Shown one piece after another: positions 57,145 to 64,000 of a DNA stretch of 64,000 nt (position 1 is the first letter of the stretch; every line of letters starts with the position of its first letter). The DNA comes from Apium graveolens. Taxonomy: Eukaryota > Streptophyta > Magnoliopsida > Apiales > Apiaceae. Under the pieces are notes generated by a model, which was not told the origin of the DNA, did no database searches, and worked only from the letters and a program-made list of their open reading frames with translations. A program made the position numbers and the translations under genes. The stretch is from the NCBI RefSeq assembly GCF_009905375.1, contig NC_133657.1, positions 42,031,853 to 42,095,852 of the forward strand, in the 5' to 3' direction.

Positions 57145-57620
57145 TGAATCTGAATAAAAGTGCTTGAGAATTGTGTTTTTGTGTTTGGGAGAGAGTTTGA
57201 GTTTAGAAGTTGTGTGGGAGATATATAGGATAGGTGTATGTATATATAGGGAATGGATTAGGGTAGAATTTGATTAGGAATGGGTTTATGGGTAAAAATC
57301 ATGGGATAATAGGGAATAGGTCGTGGGTTTTATGGGCTGAAATTTGTGTTTTATTTTTTTGTATTTTTATTGACTTAAAAAAAATTTCTGTCAACCGACC
57401 CCTGAGCGGTCGCTCAGCAAAGCTGAGCGGGCGCTCAGCTTGCTGAGCGGGCGCTCAGGGGGTCATTGGAATTTTTTTTTTCAGCCCGTTTTTTCTGATT
57501 TTTTTGTAGTTTTGGATAGGTTATTAACTTCTAAGGGTTCCTGTAACAACAAATCATGGGTTGCCTCCCACGCAGCGCTTCTTTTTTGTCATTAGCTTGA
57601 CGTTGTGTACCTTCCTCAAG
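57145..57620 (-). promoter_or_regulatory. Athila-3 pol-ORF3 spacer: palindromes, TATA box, stem-loop box
   Basis: From upstream on the - strand: the stem-loop and GGGAGGCAACCC box (57558-57600); palindromes TGAGCG-nn-CGCTCA at 57443-57456, 57424-57437 and 57403-57416, identical in arm sequence to those in this element's LTR; TATATATA (57241-57248); an AC/CT-rich leader; ORF3 ATG. Promoter function inferred from layout. Confidence 0.55.
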
Positions 57621-57639
57621 TTGACAATAAAACAGCACT

Positions 57640-60600
57640 TAATTCATTCACAATATCTTCCTAAAAATCATGGAAGAAGAGGGTGAATAGTGTTTTTCAA
57701 GAACTTAAATTTTTGTTCTTGAGTTTTTGTTTAGATTAAGCTTGGATAAGGACTTTTAAGGGTGATTCCAAGCTAATTACTTGATTCTCCACTCTCCAAG
57801 GAAGGTATAACCCCTCCAAACCCTAACTTTACTTGAGTATTAGGTTTAGTTTTGTTGTTATGGTTCATGAGAAGCATGATTCTTGTAATCTTAGAGATTG
57901 GTTGGTTTTATTATATTTTGGAGTTGTAAATCTTGTTGATTAGTTAATAAACTTAAGTAAACTCTTAGTTCATGATTGAGAAATAAGTATGAATTGGTAA
58001 TATTGAGTTGTTGGGGCTGTTGTAGTATGGTATGGATGGATTTTGGTTGTATGAATGAATTGTGGTTGATTGGTGGTTGGTTTGGAGTAGAATAAAATTG
58101 GTAATCGCGTAAACATAGCCGTCGTAATGTCCAATTTACTTTATAAAGTTTTTTCTCTTAACATCAGGACCCGAGAAATCCCTGTTAGATTTTGACCATT
58201 GCCATGATTAGATAGTTCATGTTATGAGCTTCGTTTTGATATGTGGTTCGTTTGAATCCGATGCACGGTTTAGGAGAAACGACCGTTTTAAGTAACGGCC
58301 TTTCGCGAACGAACCATTACCCCTCGCCTTACTTTGAAACATAGGTTAAAGACCTTAAAGGACTAATTGGAGTATGAATCATTTATGTAAAGTGTATTAG
58401 GCAGTTGGTAAGGAACTCGTGAAAGAATCGCCTTAAAACCCTTAATGGTTAATTTATTAAAAATGGTGGAGCCGAGGGTACTCGAGCGACTTAAGAGAAT
58501 CAGTAAGCGCAAAGCGAGCGTTAGAGTCTAAATTGGTTAAAGTATAGATTCATAAGTGACTTGGGTTTAATTCTAACTTATATATTGTTTATAGGTTACC
58601 AAACTCGTCCCAAGCCATTTGTCACCCCCAGTTGCTCAGGCAAGTTTTCTACCCGTTATACTGTTGTTGTGATGTATACATATGTATATACATTATCTTG
58701 TGATAGATGCATGATGGTTAATTAGCAAATTCTTGCGATATATTGGAGCATGTGATATGGTATATATGCATGCCTGTTTTGTAATCTTGATACATATATC
58801 TGTTGATTCAGTTGCATAATACCTATGCTAGAGATAAGCAGTAATTGCGTATACCCTTAGTATAGGGGACCCGAAGGTGTACATTTTCTAAACTGGGAGT
58901 CGATGTTCCCGAGTATAATATATATATTTATATATATAGATATAGTTTTCAAAACTATTAATCGAATAAGGTTTATTCGATAACTTTATTTTATTAACGA
59001 ATATTACTTTGAATATTCATTCGAGGACTTATGACTCGGTTTATTTTATTTAATGAATATTATTTTGAATATTCATTCGAGGACTTAAGACTCCATTTAT
59101 TTTATTTAATGAATATTATTTTGAATATTCATTTGAGGACTTATGACTCCGCTTATTTATTAAATAATATTCTTTATTTTATTAAAGAATAATGTTTCGA
59201 TAATCAAACTTATTTTCGATTATTCAAATAAAGATCATACTTTCGTATAAGTATATCTTTGGTTATTAATATTCATTTCAAGTATGAGTTTTGAAACTTT
59301 TACTTCAATTATTTTTCTAAGGATTATCCTTATGGGAATATTATTTAAATAATAATATTCAGATATTTTCTAATATATCGGGATTGATTTATTTCATTAA
59401 ATCAGCATTACTCCAAACATTCTTAAAAATGTTTTCGAGTCTTCAAAATGATTTTTAAAAGTTAGGGCGAATCCCAAAACTCATTTTTATATTTAAGATC
59501 CTCCTTTCGAAGGGGATTTAAATACTCGCTCAAAACCTGAGGGATCCGGCTCTGTGGTGTATTTTATATTCGCAAGGTGGTTGCTGTTTTGAGACAACAA
59601 TTTGATTACTTGCCCAATGTTCGGGAAGTAAGTCCATCGGATTGAGTCGGCATAAGCGACAGGCCAGGGTACGGTCTATGAAGGTGTAAGAGGCTGGGTG
59701 ACAGTCCATCCACGCGTGAGTGGCCGGGTAACGGTCTAGCGCGAGGTCCGAATGCGGCCAGGGTGATGACCGGCGAGGAATTCATCCATCTATAGTAGAA
59801 AAGGTTACTTATTGGTATCTTTGCCTGATCAGCAAGATATCGGGTTTATGCCACAATTCTTTTCCTTTCCAAAAATTCATTTGATGTTACAAACTCTATT
59901 CATACTTTACATGACAGAGGTTTTCAGGAAATGTATAAAGAGATATATATGCGGATATATATATCGGGACTTAATGAAGTATCTCATAACTTCATTTCAT
60001 TCAATAATATTTCAAAGATTTAATCTGTTCAAATCTTGTCTTGTAGTCTCATCTATGTGATGAACTGTTAAAAGCTCATTATACTTTGAACAGTGGTAGT
60101 TCAAGTAGCTTTATAAATGATATAAGTATAGTGAAGTATTTGGTAACTTCATCCCTTGTTTTTGCTTATATCCAGTAAGTAATTATCTTACACTTGATAA
60201 AGGATTTTAGTAAGTTATCCATTTAGATACTTGCATTATTGTTTACACTATATATTATCTTGCGAGCTGTAATGCTCACTCTTGCTTTATTTCTTCATCA
60301 CACAACAACAGTTAGGAAAGTTGGCCAGACTCAAGCAGACCCAGCGCAAGAGCGTGGGAAGTGCCCCGCGCCTTCCCGTTGAGATCATAGCTGCTATAGC
60401 TACAGAGGTAGATCTATCTGTAGATCAGACCTTCTACTTTTGGGAACCAAATATTGAATAATTATAACTTATGGCAGATAATGGCAATTAACTGTAAACT
60501 TATCAAGTAATCATTTTGGGTTGTAATAACTTTTAAATTGTGGATTCAAGGACTTGTACTTATTTCAATTTCATCTCTGAGACTATAACGGGTTGTGGTG

Positions 60601-60716
60601 TGTGTTAGTGTGGGGTCACAGCATGAGGTTATTTATTATTAATTAAGTTAAGTGATATTGTTGAAAGAAAGACCCTGACGACCCGGATCCCCGACCCCGG
60701 ATCTGGTGGTGTTACA
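57640..60716 (+). repeat. Tekay-G 5' LTR, lacking its first ~780 bp
   Basis: Aligns with 15070-18562 of the solo LTR and ends GGTGGTGTTACA. Holds a (TA)-rich tract near 58916-58945, three 55-56-bp hairpin units at about 58990-59150, and degenerate GC-rich units at 59645-59780. The 82-aa frame at 59812-60060 is not conserved in the solo LTR and is not called. Confidence 0.88.
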
Positions 60717-60720
60717 GAAA

Positions 60721-60732
60721 TGGTATCAGAAC
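60721..60732 (+). other. Tekay-G primer binding site (tRNA-iMet type)
   Basis: TGGTATCAGAAC lies 4 nt after the LTR end at 60716, the usual form in Tekay/Del elements. Confidence 0.82.
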
Positions 60733-60928
60733 TAAGCGTTATAAACCTCAGAGATGATGCGATGATATAATAATAAACTCACAAAGATAATAAGAACTCT
60801 TTCCAAGTTCATGGTCGGACTACTTAAAGTAGCGCTGACAGTTAAAACCCTTACGAGAACCCTTATAAGTATCATGATAGTAACTTAGCTCGTTTAATGT
60901 GTAGGTACATGAGATAGAGGACCCTGAG

Positions 60929-61588
60929 ATGTTCGAGCGTGAGCATGATGCACTGCTAGATGTCGAGGATCAGGAGGAGCCTGAGATGGAGGAGGATGAG
61001 GAGGACCCCTCAGAGGAGTCAGAGACAGAGGTTATTGCTATTTCAGATGAGGAGGACCCGGATGAGGTCCCAGTAGCCGAGGAACATGTCGGAGCTATAG
61101 TGGAGTACACTGGTACCCCTTTACCCACACTCCCGGTGGTCAGAGCTCCTACCCCTCCACCACTATCTTGGAGCCCCTATGATGACAACTCAGAGACCCA
61201 TACTCCCGAGCCTAGGCAGACCAAGGAGGCACCCCCAGCGGCTCCGTATTCACCACCTCTCGACCCTGCCCATAGGCAGTCTTTGTTAGCCCACGGCTAT
61301 ATTCAGGATGTACTGAGGACCCGAGTAGCTGTTGCGGAGGCCCGACTGGATGAGGTCAGGAGGGAGTTGGATGCGGAGAGGGCGGGTAGGCATGCCCGAG
61401 CTTATGAGACTAGGGCTACTATACCCCGATCCTTGAGGAGGGAGCTGACGGGGATAGAGCTCACGTCCCGAGCGAGACTCCGATCGCTCCAGGGGGACAT
61501 GCATGGTAGGATCTCCAGGCGACAGGATGACTATATCTTCCGTCATGCGATGGAAAGGGTATGGGAGCTGACCCGCTCCGGTGTGTGA
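60929..61588 (+). CDS. Tekay-G upstream ORF, acidic N-terminus plus helical C-terminus (219 aa)
   Basis: An open frame between the PBS and gag, ATG 60929 to TGA 61586-61588. Residues 1-60 are strongly acidic (EEPEMEEDEEDPSEESE, ISDEEDPDE); 60-110 are Pro-rich (PTPPPLSWSPYDD, PPAAPYSPPLDP); 110-215 are Arg/Ala/Glu-rich and likely helical or coiled coil (VAVAEARLDEVRRELDAERAGR). Codon use is more GC-rich than gag. No gag or pol motif is present and I do not recognise a family. It could be an element-specific accessory protein; a separate expressed gene captured in the leader is the alternative. Confidence 0.6.
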   Translation: MFEREHDALLDVEDQEEPEMEEDEEDPSEESETEVIAISDEEDPDEVPVAEEHVGAIVEYTGTPLPTLPVVRAPTPPPLSWSPYDDNSETHTPEPRQTKEAPPAAPYSPPLDPAHRQSLLAHGYIQDVLRTRVAVAEARLDEVRRELDAERAGRHARAYETRATIPRSLRRELTGIELTSRARLRSLQGDMHGRISRRQDDYIFRHAMERVWELTRSGV

Positions 61589-61987
61589 TTCAGGACCGGT
61601 GACGGGATAGTCTAGTTGTCTAGTTAGTCGAGGCCTTAGTACGAGCCAATTTTCCGGGATAGTTGACTTGTATATAACATCCCTTTTTCTGACTAGACAG
61701 ATAGACTCTTGTGTATCACTTTTGGGCAGATGGCTGTAGCACTTTTGTACTTTTGACCAGATCAAACTATGTATTTCTCGCATTATGTATATATTTGTTT
61801 CCTTTTAGTTCAGTTCCTTAGTGACGAGATCACTGTTTTTTTCATTGTTATTACTGCACTTCTTATTAGAACTGTCATAATATAATAGAATTGCGAGATA
61901 CATTCTCCCCATTATAGAACTGTGCAAGGCACAATGTTGTGTATGATTGTGACCTAACATTGAATTTCCCAAATATTTATCAGTATC
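61589..61987 (+). other. Spacer between upstream ORF and gag of Tekay-G
   Basis: About 400 bp, AT-rich. No convincing ORF, repeat or splice site seen. Confidence 0.6.
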
Positions 61988-63148
61988 ATGCCGCCAAGAA
62001 AGATTGGAACTAGGGCGAACCCTGGATCTGAGGACCAGGGAAGCCATAACCAGGACGATAGGAACCAGGAACACAATGAAGAGGAAGATGAGGATTATGT
62101 TGAACATGATGACTCCCTGTATGAAGAGGAGGAGGAAACATATGATGTTGAGGGATTTGAGATAGAGGCTGAAGAAGGAGAAACTGAGGTTGAGCAACCA
62201 GTACCAAACCCAGGCATGGATCCCATGGGCCAGTTCATGCAACTACTAAGGCAGAACTTGGAACGTCAATCCAACCCACCCCCTAAAGGAAATAACAATG
62301 CTGTGGCAAACTCTTTCAGGGCTTTCAAGTCCCTTAAGCCCCCTGAGTTCCACAGATCAGCCGACCCAGTTGAGGCAAGGGCATGGCTAAAGGAAATGGA
62401 GAAATCCTTTGAGATTCTGAGTACCGATGAGGCACAGAAGACTGTATTTGCTACCTACCTTCTGAAAGGAGAGGCCAACTATTGGTGGGAGGCCAAGAAA
62501 AACATGGAGACAAATGCTATCAAAACCTGGGAGAGGTTCAGTCAGTTGTTTTTGGGAAAGTATTTCCCGAGGTTTATGGAGAACCAGATGGAGCTCAAGT
62601 TCTTGGAGCTAAAGCAGAATAACTTATCCGTAGCAGAGTACAAAGCAAAATTTACTGAGTTATCAAGGTTTGTGCCGGAGTTTGTGAGCACCGAGGAAAA
62701 GAAAGCTAGGAGGTTTCAGCAGGGACTGAAACCGTGGATTCAGAATAGGGTGGCAATCCTTGAGCTTATTGATTATGCCACTCTGGTGCAAAAGGCAACA
62801 ATTGTAGAAGCCGGAAGTGAACAGATGCAGAAGGAAAGAGAGAAGAAGGGAATAAAGAGGAAAAGTATGAGCATGGGTGGAGGTTCCGCAGGAGGGAGCT
62901 TCCCAACTAAATTTAATCGAGGAGCAGTGTCCCTACCGGGAAAGAGTACTGGGTTTAAGCGGCCAATGGGTGTGAATATGAGCCAGAGCGGCCAAAAGTC
63001 AGGAAGGTCCTATTCCAACCAGTCTCGACCCCCATTACCAGCCTGTAACACTTGTGGTAGGATGCATTCTGAGGAGTGTAAGGGTAAGCCAGTAACCTGC
63101 TTTAAGTGTGGTCGAGAGGGTCACTATTCTAACAAGTGTACTTCGTAA
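61988..63148 (+). CDS. Tekay-G gag (386 aa)
   Basis: ATG 61988 (MPPRKIGTRANPGSED). Acidic N-terminal region (residues 20-80); retrotransposon gag domain about 105-280 with FKSLKPPEFHRSADPVEARAWL, YLLKGEANYWWEAKK, TWERFSQLFLGKYFP, LSVAEYKAKFTELSRFVPE and RRFQQGLKPWIQNRVA; a basic Gly/Ser-rich linker (KGIKRKSMSMGGGSAGG); a short Cys motif CNTCGRMHSEEC; and a zinc knuckle CFKCGREGHYSNKC. TAA at 63146-63148 follows immediately. The same frame continues into a further knuckle and protease. Forms the particle and packages element RNA. Confidence 0.88.
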   Translation: MPPRKIGTRANPGSEDQGSHNQDDRNQEHNEEEDEDYVEHDDSLYEEEEETYDVEGFEIEAEEGETEVEQPVPNPGMDPMGQFMQLLRQNLERQSNPPPKGNNNAVANSFRAFKSLKPPEFHRSADPVEARAWLKEMEKSFEILSTDEAQKTVFATYLLKGEANYWWEAKKNMETNAIKTWERFSQLFLGKYFPRFMENQMELKFLELKQNNLSVAEYKAKFTELSRFVPEFVSTEEKKARRFQQGLKPWIQNRVAILELIDYATLVQKATIVEAGSEQMQKEREKKGIKRKSMSMGGGSAGGSFPTKFNRGAVSLPGKSTGFKRPMGVNMSQSGQKSGRSYSNQSRPPLPACNTCGRMHSEECKGKPVTCFKCGREGHYSNKCTS

Positions 63149-63742
63149 CCCCCTAGCTTCAGCCCGACCACCATCTGTTATCAGTGTGGAAGACCAGGCC
63201 ACATGAGGAGGGAATGCCCAGGGAATAAACCAGCAGCTTCAGGAGCAAGCAGGGTTGCTTCTAATAAGCCACCTACTGTGAGGACTTTCAACATGACAGT
63301 CCAGGATGCTATGAAAGACTCAGATGTCATAGCAGGTACCATTTCTCTAAATTCAGCTAGTGCAAATGTTTTATTTGATTCGGGAGCAACTAAATCTTTT
63401 ATATCAAGAGACTTTGCGCGTAAATTAAGACTTAAGGCTGAACCCTTGATAGAACCCTTACAAGTGGAAATAGCCAATCATGAAGTTATTCCTGTTAACA
63501 AGATTCACCCCACCTGTGAGTTAGGTATAGGGGAACAATCTTTTAGTGTTGACCTGATTCATTTTAAATTAGGGGAGTTTGATGTAATTTTGGGAATGGA
63601 CTGGCTATCTAGCAATGATGCTCAGATAGACTGTAAGGGGAAGAAAGTTAAGTTAAATATCTCAGGAAAGAAAGAAGTCATATTTAGAGGAAAGAGGCAG
63701 ACGCAGAAATTTTTGACTATGGCCCAGGCCAAAAGGAAATGA
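63149..63742 (+). CDS. Tekay-G third zinc knuckle and protease
   Basis: In frame with gag after the TAA: ICYQCGRPGHMRREC (a further knuckle near 63178-63220), then the retropepsin-like protease with active site LFDSGATKSFIS (about 63373-63408), VEIANHEVIPV, CELGIGEQSFSVDLI and FDVILGMDWLSSNDAQIDC. TGA at 63740-63742 follows AKRK; the RT reading continues one frame over. Protease would cut the gag-pol polyprotein. Expression would need read-through of the upstream TAA. Confidence 0.82.
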   Translation, partial: PPSFSPTTICYQCGRPGHMRRECPGNKPAASGASRVASNKPPTVRTFNMTVQDAMKDSDVIAGTISLNSASANVLFDSGATKSFISRDFARKLRLKAEPLIEPLQVEIANHEVIPVNKIHPTCELGIGEQSFSVDLIHFKLGEFDVILGMDWLSSNDAQIDCKGKKVKLNISGKKEVIFRGKRQTQKFLTMAQAKRK

Positions 63743-64000
63743 GGCTTACCTAGCCTATGTGGTGGACACGCAGAAGGAGGTGCCCAACTTACAAGATATT
63801 CCGGTAGTCAACGAATTTGAAGATGTATTCCCACAAGACCTTCCGGGATTACCACCCGATAGAGTGATTGAATTTGCTATTGAGTTGGCTCCAGGGACGG
63901 CGCCAGTTTCAAAGGCACCTTACCGGTTAGCCCCATTAGAAATGAAGGAATTAGCTACCCAATTACAGGAACTCTTGGATAAGGGTATGATCAGACCCAG
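63737..64000 (+). pseudogene. Tekay-G reverse transcriptase start (partial, frame-shifted, runs off the window)
   Basis: In a frame shifted relative to the protease, the sequence reads NEAYLAYVVDTQKEVPNLQDIPVV, EFEDVFPQDLPGLPP, RVIEFAIELAPGTAPVSKAPYRLAP and LQELLDKGMIRP. This is the standard linker and first RT block of Tekay-type pol. The shift is explained by one extra A in the AAA at 63737-63739. The rest is beyond 64000, so whether the element is otherwise intact cannot be judged. Confidence 0.8.

Larger units (their letters stand above)
53340..57639 (-). mobile_element. Athila-3: 3' half of an Athila-like element
   Basis: On the - strand: the last few codons of integrase (VVSAVLLST, stop near 57620), the stem-loop box, palindromes, TATA, intact ORF3, spacer with two PPTs, and the 3' LTR (53340-54787). 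Everything upstream (5' LTR, gag, most of pol) is missing: the element is cut at about 57640, where a Tekay LTR interior begins. The left flank GGCTC (53335-53339) is the probable TSD, but the partner is lost. Confidence 0.88.
57640..64000 (+). mobile_element. Tekay-G: Tekay/Del-type gypsy element, 5'-truncated LTR, continues past the window
   Basis: LTR 57640-60716 (lacking about 780 bp of its 5' end compared with the solo LTR), PBS, an acidic ORF, gag, protease and the start of RT. Chromovirus-type assignment rests on gag (FHRSADPVEARAWLKEMEKSF, RRFQQGLKPWI), protease (LFDSGATKSFIS, GMDWLSSNDAQIDC) and RT start (LPGLPPDRVIEFAIELAPGT). The very long LTR also fits Tekay. RNase H, integrase, chromodomain and 3' LTR would lie beyond 64000. 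Confidence 0.85.

Overview
The window is a block of nested plant retrotransposons with no convincing host gene. Evidence for a flowering plant: LTRs with TG...CA ends and 5-bp target site duplications (TSDs), tRNA-iMet and tRNA-Asp type primer binding sites (PBS), Athila-like and Tekay-like Ty3/gypsy polyproteins, Sirevirus-like Ty1/copia elements, and a PIF/Harbinger DNA transposon with a plant NAM-associated-type ORF. A eudicot is likely; the copia gag types recall Apiaceae, but that is a weak recollection. I see no rRNA, tRNA gene, CRISPR or bacterial-type operon.

Layout and relative order, read from interrupted sequences and TSDs. (1) 1-1200: remnant of copia element C (LTR end, PBS, decayed gag). 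(2) Athila-1, a decayed + strand gypsy element, inserted at 1200/1201. It runs to a truncated 3' LTR ending at 51770 and carries three insertions. (3) Athila-2 (9685-33522, TSD GCTGG) sits inside the third ORF of Athila-1. It has itself received a 4.27-kb solo Tekay-type LTR (14290-18562, TSD GGAAG) and copia B (20943-32774, TSD GTTCT). (4) A PIF/Harbinger element (34072-37059, about 11-bp TIRs) and (5) the young copia A (37097-50214, TSD TGGTT, - strand) sit in the ORF3-to-3'LTR spacer of Athila-1. (6) 51771-53339 is an antisense gypsy LTR fragment (D) with an odd 882-bp insert E (52217-53098, TSD CATTT). (7) 53340-57639 is the 3' part of Athila-3 (- strand) with an intact third ORF. (8) From about 57640 to the end lies Tekay-G (+), with a 5'-truncated LTR, an extra upstream ORF, gag, protease and the start of reverse transcriptase.

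How the parts work: each autonomous-type element encodes gag (particle), protease, reverse transcriptase/RNase H and integrase. The Athila and copia A elements also carry a third ORF (ORF3) downstream of pol. Copia A pol is fully open and its LTRs differ at only about 5 of 1015 positions by eye, so it is by far the youngest insertion. Its gag and ORF3 nevertheless carry single stops or frameshifts.

Most interesting signals: (a) in all three Athila elements and in copia A, the spacer before ORF3 repeats the element's own short palindromic motifs from the LTR, followed by a TATA-like box 95-115 bp before the ORF3 ATG. This looks like an internal ORF3 promoter built on the plan of the LTR promoter. 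(b) The Athila palindromes change arm sequence between elements while keeping dyad symmetry. (c) A 9-mer, TCAACGGAT, occurs about 39 times in copia A, inside LTRs, spacer and coding linkers, and is read in different frames. (d) Insert E is LTR + long complement of initiator tRNA + inverted LTR end, flanked by a 5-bp TSD.
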